A stretch of 64,000 bases of DNA from Urechidicola vernalis. Its GTDB lineage: Bacteria; Bacteroidota; Bacteroidia; Flavobacteriales; Flavobacteriaceae. Shown piece by piece: positions 8,373 to 18,472 of the stretch. The notes under the pieces were generated by a model that had not been told where the DNA came from, made no database searches, and saw only the letters and a program-made list of their open reading frames with translations. The first letter of the stretch is position 1. Each line of letters starts with the position of its first letter. A program made the position numbers and the translations under genes. Location: NCBI RefSeq assembly GCF_031846385.1, contig NZ_JAVRHV010000001.1, positions 1,116,001 to 1,180,000 of the forward strand, in the 5' to 3' direction.

Positions 8373-9359
8373 TTAGGTGCTCATGATATCTGACACACGC
8401 AATAATTCTAAATTTATTTTTGATTTACCTTTAATCGCATTGTCTAAAGGTGTTAATTCTATTTTATTATTCAACAGCCCAACCATATAATTAGTTTGAC
8501 CTTCTATTAAAGACTCCACTGCCTTTACTCCCATTCTACTCGCCAACACCCTATCAAAACATGATGGTGCTCCACCACGTTGCATATGACCCAATACAGA
8601 AACACGAACATCGTATCCTTCCATATTCTCATCTACATAGTCTTTCAATTCAAAAATATTCTTACCAATTTTATCTCCTTCTGCCACTACAACAATACTT
8701 GAAGACTTACCAGACTTTTTACTTCTATTTAAAGACTCTACTAATCTGTCCAATCCTAAATCTTCTTCAGGAATTAAAATCTCTTCGGCTCCACCGGCAA
8801 TTCCAACGTTTAAGGCAATATGACCAACGTCCCTGCCCATTACTTCAACAAAGAATAATCTGTTATGAGAACTTGCTGTATCTCTAATCTTATCAATTGC
8901 ATCGACCACTGTATTTAATGCCGTATCAAATCCTAAGGTATGTGAAGTCCCGAAAATATCATTATCTATGGTTCCCGGAATTCCCATTACAGGAAAATTG
9001 AATTCTTGATTGAATATCATTGCTCCAGTAAAAGTTCCATCACCTCCAATAACAACTAGCCCATCTATACCTTCCTTTTGAAGATTTTCAAATGCCAATT
9101 GTCTTCCTTCTTTTGTTTTAAATTCTAAAGATCTTGCAGATTTTAAAATGGTCCCTCCTTTATTAATAATACCTTTTACACTTCGAGCATTCATTTGTTT
9201 AAAATCACCTTCCATCAATCCTTCGTACCCACGATAAACTCCAACACATTCTATTTTATGATATGCGCAAGCTCTAACTACTGATCTTATGGCTGCATTC
9301 ATCCCTGGAGCGTCTCCTCCCGATGTTAAAACTGCTATTTTTTTAATTGTATTTTTCAT
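8373..9359 (-). CDS. pfkA: ATP-dependent 6-phosphofructokinase
   Basis: This 328-aa PfkA has the ATP site LTSGGDAPGMNAAIRS, GGDGTFTGA, the catalytic loop GTIDNDIFGTSHTLGFDTA and the substrate motif VEVMGRDVGHIAL, followed by GHMQRGGAPSCFDR. It phosphorylates fructose 6-phosphate in glycolysis. The aspartate in GTIDND and the GGDGT sequence fit the ATP-using bacterial type rather than a pyrophosphate-dependent enzyme. It is the first gene of a pfkA-gap-kinase operon. A candidate -7 element lies 17 bases upstream. Its closeness to the maltodextrin locus is metabolically sensible. Confidence 0.96.
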   Translation of the reverse strand: MKNTIKKIAVLTSGGDAPGMNAAIRSVVRACAYHKIECVGVYRGYEGLMEGDFKQMNARSVKGIINKGGTILKSARSLEFKTKEGRQLAFENLQKEGIDGLVVIGGDGTFTGAMIFNQEFNFPVMGIPGTIDNDIFGTSHTLGFDTALNTVVDAIDKIRDTASSHNRLFFVEVMGRDVGHIALNVGIAGGAEEILIPEEDLGLDRLVESLNRSKKSGKSSSIVVVAEGDKIGKNIFELKDYVDENMEGYDVRVSVLGHMQRGGAPSCFDRVLASRMGVKAVESLIEGQTNYMVGLLNNKIELTPLDNAIKGKSKINLELLRVSDIMST

Positions 9360-9375
9360 ATAAATATTACAATTG

Positions 9376-9383
9376 CAAATTTA
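9376..9383 (-). promoter_or_regulatory. Candidate -7 element before pfkA
   Basis: On the minus strand this reads TAAATTTG, an exact TAnnTTTG match 17 bases before the pfkA start. No -33 TTG is seen at a standard distance. Confidence 0.45.
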
Positions 9384-9586
9384 ATCTTTAAGCCTTTAGA
9401 TTCCTATAATTTTCAAGTATTTTCACTAAATCGATTTCGAGATTACACACTCTTTAAAAAACAGCGCCTCAAATTATATTTAAACACAATCGAACTTAAT
9501 TTCATTAAACAAAATAAAATTAAAGCAATTCACAACGAAAATAATTTCGACTTACAACGTAATTTTAAAGACTAAATGAAAAAAAT

Positions 9587-11464
9587 CTAATTCAATTTTA
9601 GAATTAATGACTGTAATGGTTCCAACGTCAATTTAATAGTCCCTTCTTGTTCCTTATAAAACATACTATAAGGTTTTTGATTATTTAGTTGGTCTAACAG
9701 TTGATACTCCTTATCGGTTAACTTCCACTTTTGAAGAATGCTTGATGGGATTTTAAATTCTAAATCATACATATTCGCATCATCAAAATTCGAAATGATA
9801 ATTAATTTTTCATTTTTTGACCAACGAACAAAAGAAAATAATTGATCGTTGTAACCAACTGTTTTTTTTCTATTATAATGATGAATTTCTTTATATCCAC
9901 CCATTAAGGCTTCACTCGTTACGGTAAAACTTAAAAGACGTTTATAAAATTCTCTCAATTCCATTTCTTTAGAGGATGATTGCCCTCCATCAAATTTTTT
10001 GTCATTCATCCAACGCTGATGATGAGGTACTCCAATATAATCGAAAATTGATGTCCTACTAGCCGAACCAAACCCAGCATTTTCTACACCTGGCTCCCCT
10101 ACTTCTTGACCAAAATAAATGAGTGTAGGAGACGTGCTTATGGTTGCTGACACAACCATTGCGGGTTTCCCTTTTTCTGCATTTCCCGCAAATTCAGGAC
10201 TTGCAACCCGCTGTTCATCATGATTTTCTAAAAAGTGCAGCATATGATGTTCTATATCATTCAAATCTTCTTGAATTTTTGAAAGATTGTCAGTCGATCC
10301 GCGACCTTGCATAATATTTTTAATAGTATCATACAAAGCAACTTTATCATACAAATAGTCCATTTTTCCTTTAAAAATATAATCTCTATATAAACTAGGA
10401 TTATACACCTCTGCGAGCAAAAAAGCCTCGGAATATTTAGATTTAATAGTTGAATTCATATAGTTCCAAAACTCAACAGGAACCATTTCCGCCATATCAT
10501 ATCTAAACCCATCAACGCCCATTTCTAACCAAAACATAGCAATATCTTTGAACTGAATCCATGATTTTGGAATATCTTTATCTGACCAAAACTTAACAAA
10601 ATCTTGATACTTCATTTTTTCAGAATCTAATGGTAATCCTTCAAAATCTTTTGTGCCATCCTGTTTTACTCCATAATTCACTTTTACAGTTTCATACCAA
10701 TCATAAAAACTTGGCTGCGCCAATCTCGAACCATTTCCGGTCCATTTTGCCGGAGACTCTTCAAATTTACGATCAACTAATACATGCGTATCACCCCCTA
10801 AAGGCTTATACTCATTTTCCCAAACTGGAACTTTAAAGGATTTGCTCTGGATATAATAGAAATTATTATGTTTTGCATATTCTAAAGAGGAATTATCTGA
10901 TGCTCCGAAAGGCTCTATTCCCTTTGGGCTTGATTTGCCTTCATATTTTCTAGCAACATGATTTGGTACGATATCTATAATTACTTTAAGTCCCGCCTCA
11001 TGAGTCCGTTTAACCAAGGCCTTAAACTCTTCTAGTCTATGCTCTGGGTTTTCGGATAAATCCGGATTTACATTGTAATAATCTTTTACTGCATAAGGAG
11101 ATCCTGCTCGGCCTTTTACCACATCGGGATCATCATTAGAAATACCATAATCTGAATAATCAGTAATGGTTGCGTGATGCGGAACGCCGGTATACCAGAT
11201 ATGAGTAACTCCTAAATCTTTTATTTCTTTTAAAGCCTTCTCGGTAAAATCATTGAATTTTCCAACACCATTTTCCTCGATAGTTCCCCAAGGTTTGTTG
11301 GTTGTATTTGTATTTCCAAAAAGTCTTGTAAAGACTTGATATACTACTTTTTTTCGCTCTTCCTTATTAGAATGATCAGTATTACTTTCTTGTTTTTCGA
11401 TACAAGAAAACATAAGAATTCCAGACAAAACAACTAATAAAATATATTTTAATCGCAAAGTCAT
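9587..11464 (-). CDS. GH13 alpha-amylase-family glycosidase, lipoprotein
   Basis: The 625-aa product has a lipoprotein signal (lipobox with C21, MFSC) and then a GH13 barrel. The four conserved regions are visible: DIVPNH near residue 164, DGFRYDMAE with the nucleophile D323, LLAEVYN with the acid/base E352, and LENHDEQR with H415-D416. A C-terminal beta domain follows. It probably cleaves alpha-1,4 bonds of maltodextrins at the outer membrane or in the periplasm. It lies 4 bases after the next GH13 gene (11469-13124) and is the last gene of the minus-strand sugar operon. Subfamily and product profile cannot be assigned by eye. Confidence 0.92.
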   Translation of the reverse strand: MTLRLKYILLVVLSGILMFSCIEKQESNTDHSNKEERKKVVYQVFTRLFGNTNTTNKPWGTIEENGVGKFNDFTEKALKEIKDLGVTHIWYTGVPHHATITDYSDYGISNDDPDVVKGRAGSPYAVKDYYNVNPDLSENPEHRLEEFKALVKRTHEAGLKVIIDIVPNHVARKYEGKSSPKGIEPFGASDNSSLEYAKHNNFYYIQSKSFKVPVWENEYKPLGGDTHVLVDRKFEESPAKWTGNGSRLAQPSFYDWYETVKVNYGVKQDGTKDFEGLPLDSEKMKYQDFVKFWSDKDIPKSWIQFKDIAMFWLEMGVDGFRYDMAEMVPVEFWNYMNSTIKSKYSEAFLLAEVYNPSLYRDYIFKGKMDYLYDKVALYDTIKNIMQGRGSTDNLSKIQEDLNDIEHHMLHFLENHDEQRVASPEFAGNAEKGKPAMVVSATISTSPTLIYFGQEVGEPGVENAGFGSASRTSIFDYIGVPHHQRWMNDKKFDGGQSSSKEMELREFYKRLLSFTVTSEALMGGYKEIHHYNRKKTVGYNDQLFSFVRWSKNEKLIIISNFDDANMYDLEFKIPSSILQKWKLTDKEYQLLDQLNNQKPYSMFYKEQEGTIKLTLEPLQSLILKLN

Positions 11465-11468
11465 TATG

Positions 11469-13124
11469 CTAATTATAGAACTTTTCTAAAAGTACAATGT
11501 CATAATTTGAATCAATTACCACGGCCCCATTTTTCACCTTTCCAAAACTACCTGAATAAGCATCCTTTAAGGTATCTCCTTCTTCAAAATTAGCACCAAC
11601 AAATAATTCTTTTTCTCCTTTTACTAAGTCCAATCCAACGACAACAACTTCAGAGAAATTACCTTTTGAATAAGAACGTTCGAAAACGTAAGGGCTTTCG
11701 GAAATTATCTTATGAACTCCTGCTCCTATTGCAGGATGATCTCGTCTAAATTTACCCAACTTCTGCCAATGCTCTAGAATCAGTATTTTTTTCTCATTAA
11801 TACTATAATGAGTCCAATCCATTTCTGAACGCAAATTGGCGTCTCCATTCGCACCTTCGACAATCAATTCCCTTGCTACTTCGTCTCCGTAATACACTTG
11901 TGAAGTTCCAGGGCTCAATAATAATTTAGTTCCTGCCTCCAATGGTTTATTTCTCTCTTTATCAAAAGGATAAGAATCATCGTGTGAACTCACATAATTC
12001 ATAATTCCCTTACCTTTTAAACTTCCTCTTAAAGCATTATTGTAATATGAAAATAATTTCTCATAGCCATCATGTGCGTTATTTCTAAATTCAAAATTGA
12101 TCATACTAGTAAAACCGTGCTCATAATAATCCACTTTTACATCTCCAAAATCGAATTCTGAACCGTTTTTAGGAATTTCATATCCGTATACTTCTCCTAC
12201 AGTATAGAAGCCATTATTATCTAGAACCTTATCTGGGTTATTCTTTTTCCACAATTCAAATGAATATTGACACTCTTTGTAAAATTCTGCCCAAACAGAT
12301 TCCTCAATGTGACGTACCGTATCAGCCCTAAACCCGTCAATTCCATAATCTTTAATAAAATCTGTCAACCATTTTATAATGTAAAATCTTGGTGCTTTTG
12401 GATATCCAGTTCGCTCAAAAAAGGCATTCAATTCGTTCATTTCCTTTTCATACCTGCCCTCTTCTTTCCATTTTGCCACCAAATATTCTGGCAACTCAAC
12501 AGCATCATTACTTTCTGTTCTTATATCGGGTAGGTTTTCTACTAATGTACAAGTAATTGCAGTTTCATAATCTTTATAGGTACAAGCCGGAGTTGTTCTT
12601 ACCCATTCATCCGGCCAAACAGAATCCATTGGAGTTACAGGACCCGTATGATTAATTACAGCATCTAACACTACTCTAATGCCCTTAGAATGCGAAACGG
12701 CAACTAATTCTTTTAAATCTTCCATAGTTCCAAAATTTGGATCTAAGGCGGTCCAATCTCGCGTCCAATAACCATGAAATCCGTAGGTCACTCCAGTACC
12801 TTCATCAGTACTTCCATGAATTTGTTCTACCAATGGTGTCATCCAAATAGCATTGATTCCTAAATCTGTGAAATAGCCTTCTTTTATTTTTGCAGTAATT
12901 CCTTTTATATCCCCTCCTTTAAAACCTCTTAATACAGCCGTTTCATCTGTACGTTCAAAATTTAAGTCATTTGAAGGGTCTGCATTGTGAAACCTATCGG
13001 TTAATAAAAAATATAAATTCGCCCCATTCCAATCGAAAGGATTTTTCGAATTATCTTTTGGTTGTAACGCTGTACATCCAATAAGAAGTGAACCAATTAA
13101 AAGTAAAACACTTAATTTCTTCAT
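11469..13124 (-). CDS. GH13 alpha-amylase-family glycosidase, lipoprotein
   Basis: The 551-aa protein has a lipoprotein signal (lipobox LIGC, C17) and starts its catalytic domain early (WNGANLYFLLTDRFHNADP). GH13 motifs are DAVINH, DGFRADTVRH (nucleophile D268), TVGEVYG (acid/base E311) and SSHDD (H381-D382), with a beta C-terminal domain. The YFLLTDRFHNGDP-type opening is common in periplasmic or secreted alpha-amylases. It sits 4 and 12 bases from its neighbours, so it is cotranscribed. It probably shares the degradation of imported maltodextrins with the flanking GH13 enzymes, which differ enough in sequence to suggest different specificities. Confidence 0.92.
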   Translation of the reverse strand: MKKLSVLLLIGSLLIGCTALQPKDNSKNPFDWNGANLYFLLTDRFHNADPSNDLNFERTDETAVLRGFKGGDIKGITAKIKEGYFTDLGINAIWMTPLVEQIHGSTDEGTGVTYGFHGYWTRDWTALDPNFGTMEDLKELVAVSHSKGIRVVLDAVINHTGPVTPMDSVWPDEWVRTTPACTYKDYETAITCTLVENLPDIRTESNDAVELPEYLVAKWKEEGRYEKEMNELNAFFERTGYPKAPRFYIIKWLTDFIKDYGIDGFRADTVRHIEESVWAEFYKECQYSFELWKKNNPDKVLDNNGFYTVGEVYGYEIPKNGSEFDFGDVKVDYYEHGFTSMINFEFRNNAHDGYEKLFSYYNNALRGSLKGKGIMNYVSSHDDSYPFDKERNKPLEAGTKLLLSPGTSQVYYGDEVARELIVEGANGDANLRSEMDWTHYSINEKKILILEHWQKLGKFRRDHPAIGAGVHKIISESPYVFERSYSKGNFSEVVVVGLDLVKGEKELFVGANFEEGDTLKDAYSGSFGKVKNGAVVIDSNYDIVLLEKFYN

Positions 13125-13136
13125 AATTTCATATTA

Positions 13137-14276
13137 CTATTTAAACAACCAAACTATGGCCTCTTTAAAATTATTTTTCCATAACTCTTCATTGTGCTTC
13201 CCATCTGGAACCACCTTTGATGTTATATTTTCTAATGGAAAACCTGCATTAACCATAATATCCTGGACCGTATTCATATTTTTAACCGTTTGGTTTATCT
13301 CTTTAAACACGACATTTCCTCCTTCTTTTCCTCCTGCTAAAAAATAAAATCTTGAATCTTGAATATTCCCATGAGTTTTTGTGTACTCGTTTATTTCTGG
13401 GGCAAACCAAAAGGCAGGAGAAAACACTCCTACTTTACCAAATATATCCGCATATTTAATACCCGCGTAGTGAGATATTAATCCACCCATTGAACTACCA
13501 ATAATTGCGGTATTAGATTTGTCTGGCTTGGTTTTATAATGCTGATCAATATAAGGCTTTAAAGTTTCAACAATGAATTGGAGATAAGCATCTCCTTCTC
13601 CTCCACCATATTTTTCATTCTTCCAAGGAGAGTATTCATCTAACCGCAAACTTTGACCGTTGTCAACACCGACTACTATTAGTTTTAAACCCTGTTCACT
13701 GTAAAGTTTATTCAAGGTTTCATCTACACTCCATTCACCAGAATAGGATGTACTCGAATCAAAAATATTTTGACCATCGTGCATATAAACAACTGGAAAA
13801 GGTTCACTAGATGTTTCATAATTTGGAGGCAAATACATCCAAATTCTACGGGTTCTATTTAATTGTGGTATTTCAAAATTCTCTAACAATACAAAAACAT
13901 TTTCTGCTATTGTCTGTTGCGCAATTACTTCAACTTTATCCCAACTCGCAATTTTCAACTTTATAGTTTCACTCTCTTCTTTAAAACTGTAAGTTCTATT
14001 TTCTATTTCATTTCCTTCTGCTCCACTTTCAACAGTTCCCCAAGAACCTTGTGTGAATTTAAAGTTGATTGTCCCAACTTGTTCAGAAAGTGTAATCTTA
14101 AACATTCCTTTTTCTTCAGTCAATTTAAAAGACTCTTGACCTCCCGTCCAACCTTCAAAATCACCAGAAATGTAGACCGATTTTGTCCCTACCGGAAATT
14201 CATCTACAATCAAAGTAACCTGAGATATAGAAATTTGACTACTAACTAATATGAATAAAAAAACTATTTTTTTCAT
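13137..14276 (-). CDS. Secreted esterase (alpha/beta hydrolase) with N-terminal starch-binding-like beta domain
   Basis: After a signal peptide, residues about 20-100 form a beta domain with YISGDFEGWTGGQESF, which resembles CBM20/CBM48-type sugar-binding domains. Residues about 125-379 are a putative esterase of the enterochelin-esterase/esterase-D fold (FPVVYMHDGQN, nucleophile serine in IGSSMGGLISHYAG, late histidine in PDGKHNEELW). The start codon overlaps the stop of the preceding SusA-like gene by 4 bases (ATGA), so translation is likely coupled. It could remove acyl groups from substituted glucans or act on another ester. Only the fold is well supported, not the substrate. Confidence 0.82.
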   Translation of the reverse strand: MKKIVFLFILVSSQISISQVTLIVDEFPVGTKSVYISGDFEGWTGGQESFKLTEEKGMFKITLSEQVGTINFKFTQGSWGTVESGAEGNEIENRTYSFKEESETIKLKIASWDKVEVIAQQTIAENVFVLLENFEIPQLNRTRRIWMYLPPNYETSSEPFPVVYMHDGQNIFDSSTSYSGEWSVDETLNKLYSEQGLKLIVVGVDNGQSLRLDEYSPWKNEKYGGGEGDAYLQFIVETLKPYIDQHYKTKPDKSNTAIIGSSMGGLISHYAGIKYADIFGKVGVFSPAFWFAPEINEYTKTHGNIQDSRFYFLAGGKEGGNVVFKEINQTVKNMNTVQDIMVNAGFPLENITSKVVPDGKHNEELWKNNFKEAIVWLFK

Positions 14277-16144
14277 TTTTTTGTAGTCAATATCAAAACT
14301 CCTTTCTCTTCTAAATCTATTGAATCACCCCAGACAAATTCACTATCATCAATAATACTTTTTATTGATTTCCCTTCCAATCCAATTTCCACATATCGTT
14401 TTAAATCGATAGTCATTGGCTCTTCGTTTTTGTTTAGGATTACAACTACAGTTTCATCATCAAGCGTTCTAAACATAAAATATGTTCCCATGAAAGGTGC
14501 AAAATGCACGGTCTTTCCTTTATGTATTGCGGTACTGCTTTTTCTATAATTCAATAGTTTGCTCATAAAGTTTTGCATATCTCTTTGAGGATCAGTCAAA
14601 CCTGCTCCTGTGAAAGCATTCACTTTATCTCCAGTCCATCCTCCCGGAAAATCTGTGCGTACCAATCCATGATCTCCTGGTTTAGCCGAATCATGCATCA
14701 AAATTTCAGTTCCATAAAAACCTTGAAAAACTCTTGGTATTAAGGCATAATAACTCAAAGCCATCTTTGTCTTTGTAACATCCAAATCCATTTGAGTATG
14801 AATTCTACTCATATCATGATTGTCAGGAAACACCATGATTTGTTCCGGATTCGAATATCCAAAATCATTCGCCAAGCCTTCATAAATTTTCACCAAACCT
14901 TTATCCCAAGATTCTTCTTCTTTTAATCCATCTATAACCAATTTTTGCATAGCAAAATCCATACTCGATGTTAAATTTGAATCATAATCATCCTGATTTT
15001 TTTTGCCATCTTGCCAATAGCCGATTAACAATGGATTATAACTCCACTCCTCTCCTACGATGGAAAAATTTGGATATTCATTCATAATAGCTCCTGCCCA
15101 ATCAGACATAAACTGCTTATCAGGATATGGATACGTATCTTGGCGAATACCTCCTAGGCTTGCCTCTTCAACCCACCAAATACTATTTTGGATTATATAT
15201 TTAGCCATAAATGGATTTCGCTGATTCAAATCTGGCATTGAAGATACAAACCATCCATCAGCCATTCCTTTTTTATCACTTTCAGATGCATATCTGTCTT
15301 GGTTGGTTGTTCTTCTATGGTTTGAATACTTGGTTTTCTCTCCATTTTCAAATTCTTTTTGAAAATTTACCCAATCCTCAAATGGCAGATCTTTCATCCA
15401 CCAATGTTCTAAACCACAATGATTTGCAACTTGATCCATAATCAACTTCATTCCCCTACTACTCATTTCCTTAGAAAGGGCTTTATAATCATCAAGTGTC
15501 CCAAACCTAGGGTCTATTTCATATAAGTCTGTTATGGCATATCCATGATATGATTGACTCGACATGTCATTGGTTAATAATGGATTGGTCCAGATTGCTG
15601 TGTAACCTAAATCATCTATATAACTCAAATGATCTATGATTCCTTCAATATCACCACCATGTCTTTTATAATTATCAGATCTATTTACTTCTTGCTCCAA
15701 TAAACCTTCTATTTGGTCATTACTTGCGTTTCCATTTACAAACCTATCTGGTGTTATAAGTAAAACAGCATCCGAACTATCAAAACCTTGAACCAAACTA
15801 GCATCTTTTTTACGGTTTTTTAAATTATACTCATGAGAAATGACAACTTTATTTCCTTTCTTAAACTGAATATTAAAAACTCCTGCCGAGGCTTTTGATA
15901 AATCCAAATCAATAAATAAGTAATTAGGACTCTTCGCTTTATGAATTTTTAAAATCTCAATTTTCTCATTTTGAATGACTGTTGTTAAATCAGAAACATT
16001 TTCTCCATAAACCAACAATTGTAATTCTGGGTTTTCCATTCCAGCCCACCAATGCATCGGCTCAACTCTATCTATAGACTGCCCTTGCAAACTGAATATA
16101 CAAGCAGACAACATAAATGTTATTTTAATAAGAATCTGTTTCAT
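14273..16144 (-). CDS. Neopullulanase/cyclomaltodextrinase-type GH13 (SusA-like), periplasmic
   Basis: The 623-aa protein has a signal peptide ending near LQGQS, then an N-terminal beta domain (MHWWAGMENPELQLLVYGEN) of the cyclomaltodextrinase-N type, and a GH13 barrel. Catalytic motifs are DQVANHCG, GGIRQDTYPYPD (nucleophile D336), IVGEEW (acid/base E365) and FPDNHDMSR (H443-D444). This architecture is that of Bacteroides SusA, a periplasmic neopullulanase that degrades imported maltooligosaccharides. A 23-base gap separates it from the GH65 gene upstream, and the esterase overlaps its stop. Confidence 0.93.
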   Translation of the reverse strand: MKQILIKITFMLSACIFSLQGQSIDRVEPMHWWAGMENPELQLLVYGENVSDLTTVIQNEKIEILKIHKAKSPNYLFIDLDLSKASAGVFNIQFKKGNKVVISHEYNLKNRKKDASLVQGFDSSDAVLLITPDRFVNGNASNDQIEGLLEQEVNRSDNYKRHGGDIEGIIDHLSYIDDLGYTAIWTNPLLTNDMSSQSYHGYAITDLYEIDPRFGTLDDYKALSKEMSSRGMKLIMDQVANHCGLEHWWMKDLPFEDWVNFQKEFENGEKTKYSNHRRTTNQDRYASESDKKGMADGWFVSSMPDLNQRNPFMAKYIIQNSIWWVEEASLGGIRQDTYPYPDKQFMSDWAGAIMNEYPNFSIVGEEWSYNPLLIGYWQDGKKNQDDYDSNLTSSMDFAMQKLVIDGLKEEESWDKGLVKIYEGLANDFGYSNPEQIMVFPDNHDMSRIHTQMDLDVTKTKMALSYYALIPRVFQGFYGTEILMHDSAKPGDHGLVRTDFPGGWTGDKVNAFTGAGLTDPQRDMQNFMSKLLNYRKSSTAIHKGKTVHFAPFMGTYFMFRTLDDETVVVILNKNEEPMTIDLKRYVEIGLEGKSIKSIIDDSEFVWGDSIDLEEKGVLILTTKK

Positions 16145-16167
16145 GATAAAATGTTTTAAACTATATA

Positions 16168-18471
16168 TTAAACCGTAACCAATTCATCCTTTTTAATTAA
16201 TCGTTTTTCTCCACTAACAAAAATCTCTGCCGGCATTTCAGATTCATTGGTAAAAGTACATCCTTCATGACTTACATGCACTTTTAGTGTACTCCCTCTA
16301 AAGTTAATTTTAAATGAATAAGAACTCCATTCATCCGGAATTTGTGGATTAAACGACAATACACCATCAAAGTTTCGCATACCTCCAAATCCTTGAACAA
16401 TGGCAGACCATGTTCCAGCCATACTTGTAATATGTAAGCCTTCATGTACCTCATGATTATAATCGTCTAGGTCTAATCTTGATGTACGTAAATATTGTTC
16501 ATAAGCTTTTGGCATTCTATCTATACTTGCCGCCAAAATTGCATGAATACAAGGTGACAATGAAGATTCATGAACCGTTAACGGCTCGTAAAAATCAAAA
16601 TGTTTCTCAATTTCTTCTTTTGTAAACCTATCTTCGAACATATACATTCCTTGCAAAGTATCTGCTTGTTTTATATAACAAGAACGAAGAATTCTATCCC
16701 AAGACCATTTTTGATTAATAGGTCTATCTTCTTTTGATAACTCTGATGTCGGAATTAGTTCTTTATCCAAGAAACCATCTTGCTGCAAGAAAACTCCGTA
16801 CTTTTCACTATATGGAAAATACATTGCATCAGCTACTTTTAACCAATTAACAACTTCCATATCTGTTAAGTTCGTAAGTTCAATTACACGTTTATAATCA
16901 GCACCAAATTCTTCTTTAACCTTTTTCAGGTTTTCTACTGTATACTCTATACACCATTTTGCTAAATAGTTAGTATAGTAGTTATTATTTATATTGTTTT
17001 CATATTCATTTGGTCCAGTAACACCTAAAATTACATATTGCTGTTTGTATTCAGAAAAAGAAGCACGTTGATGCCAAAAGCGAGCAATTGCGATCATTAC
17101 TTCTAACCCAAATTCTGGAACGTATTTGTAATCTGAAGTATAGTTTACATAATTATAAATAGCATATACCATAGCCCCATTTCTATGAATCTCTTCAAAT
17201 GTTATTTCCCATTCGTTATGACATTCCTCACCATTCATAGTAACCATAGGATATAAAGCCGCCCCATTTTTAAATCCAAGTTTCTCCGCATTTTCAATGG
17301 CTTTCCCCAATTGATTGTGACGGTATTGCAATAAATTTCTCGCCACATGCTTGTCCTTAGTACTCATATAAAATGGAATACAATAGGCCTCCGTATCCCA
17401 ATAAGTACTTCCTCCATATTTCTCGCCTGTAAAGCCTTTTGGTCCAATATTTAACCTCGAATCTTCTCCAGAATAGGTCTGGTTCAATTGAAAAATATTA
17501 AATCTGATGGCTTGCTGTGCCTTTACATCTCCTTCAATAATTATATCTGCAGTTTCCCAAATGTTGGCCCAAGCTTTTTTCTGCATTCCCAATAATGTGT
17601 CGAAACCTAAACTTGCTGCTTGGTATAAAACTTTTTGAGATTGTGAAATTAACTGTTCTTTTGGGTGATTCATTGACTGACTATATCCTCCAAACTTGAT
17701 CAAAGAAATGGTTTCTCCTTGATTCAAATTTGCTTTTGAAACATAATCGATTCTTTTCTCTTGCTCATGAACCGTCTTAGGAAGATGTACTTCTTTACCG
17801 TTCAATTCGTAAGAAATATGCATTCCGGTAGCAACATAGAATTTTGTTTTTAATGTTCTAGATAATATGACAGCATCATTATCTCTATCTTCTATATCTA
17901 GCACCTTCCAAAACACCTCATCATAATTTGTATCTTCATTCATAATTCCACCATCTAAATATGGCGAAAATTGAATACTACCACTAAAATTGACCGGAGT
18001 AACACTATATTTTATTGCTCCAATTTCGTGTAAATCCAACGAACAAAAACGGATTGACTCCACTTGAATTTGATCTCCATTATTCATGGTTGCCTTAAAA
18101 GAGCGTTTCAAGTAACCCTCCTTCATATTTAGTTCACGAGAAAAATCAGAAACAGCGCAGGTATTTAAATCCAGTTGCTCATCTCCTATTTTAATTTCAA
18201 TTCCAATCCAATTTGGTGCATTCAATACTTTGGCAAAATATTCTGGATATCCATTCTTCCACCATCCAACGCGTGTTTTATCTGGATAATAAATTCCGCC
18301 AATATAACTTCCTTGAAAAGTTTCTCCAGAATAATGCTCTTCGAAATTAGCACGTTGCCCCATAGCCCCGTTACCAATACTAAAAATACTTTCTGAGGCC
18401 GTTGCCTGTGATTTATCGAACCCTTCCTCTAGTATAGACCACTCGTTCGGTAATATATAATCTATATTCAT
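16168..18471 (-). CDS. GH65 glycoside phosphorylase, probably maltose phosphorylase
   Basis: The 767-aa protein lacks a signal peptide, so it is cytoplasmic. It has the GH65 architecture: an N-terminal beta domain, an (alpha/alpha)6 barrel with YGGSTYWDTEAYCIP near residues 352-366, and the catalytic acid E489 in GVTGPNEYENNINNNYYTN, then a C-terminal beta cap. The GPNEYENN..NNYYTN signature is typical of maltose phosphorylases, which split maltose with phosphate into glucose and beta-glucose 1-phosphate. The pgmB gene directly upstream (1-base gap) processes that product, which strongly supports the call. Trehalose or kojibiose phosphorylase is the alternative. Confidence 0.92.
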   Translation of the reverse strand: MNIDYILPNEWSILEEGFDKSQATASESIFSIGNGAMGQRANFEEHYSGETFQGSYIGGIYYPDKTRVGWWKNGYPEYFAKVLNAPNWIGIEIKIGDEQLDLNTCAVSDFSRELNMKEGYLKRSFKATMNNGDQIQVESIRFCSLDLHEIGAIKYSVTPVNFSGSIQFSPYLDGGIMNEDTNYDEVFWKVLDIEDRDNDAVILSRTLKTKFYVATGMHISYELNGKEVHLPKTVHEQEKRIDYVSKANLNQGETISLIKFGGYSQSMNHPKEQLISQSQKVLYQAASLGFDTLLGMQKKAWANIWETADIIIEGDVKAQQAIRFNIFQLNQTYSGEDSRLNIGPKGFTGEKYGGSTYWDTEAYCIPFYMSTKDKHVARNLLQYRHNQLGKAIENAEKLGFKNGAALYPMVTMNGEECHNEWEITFEEIHRNGAMVYAIYNYVNYTSDYKYVPEFGLEVMIAIARFWHQRASFSEYKQQYVILGVTGPNEYENNINNNYYTNYLAKWCIEYTVENLKKVKEEFGADYKRVIELTNLTDMEVVNWLKVADAMYFPYSEKYGVFLQQDGFLDKELIPTSELSKEDRPINQKWSWDRILRSCYIKQADTLQGMYMFEDRFTKEEIEKHFDFYEPLTVHESSLSPCIHAILAASIDRMPKAYEQYLRTSRLDLDDYNHEVHEGLHITSMAGTWSAIVQGFGGMRNFDGVLSFNPQIPDEWSSYSFKINFRGSTLKVHVSHEGCTFTNESEMPAEIFVSGEKRLIKKDELVTV

Positions 18472-18472
18472 C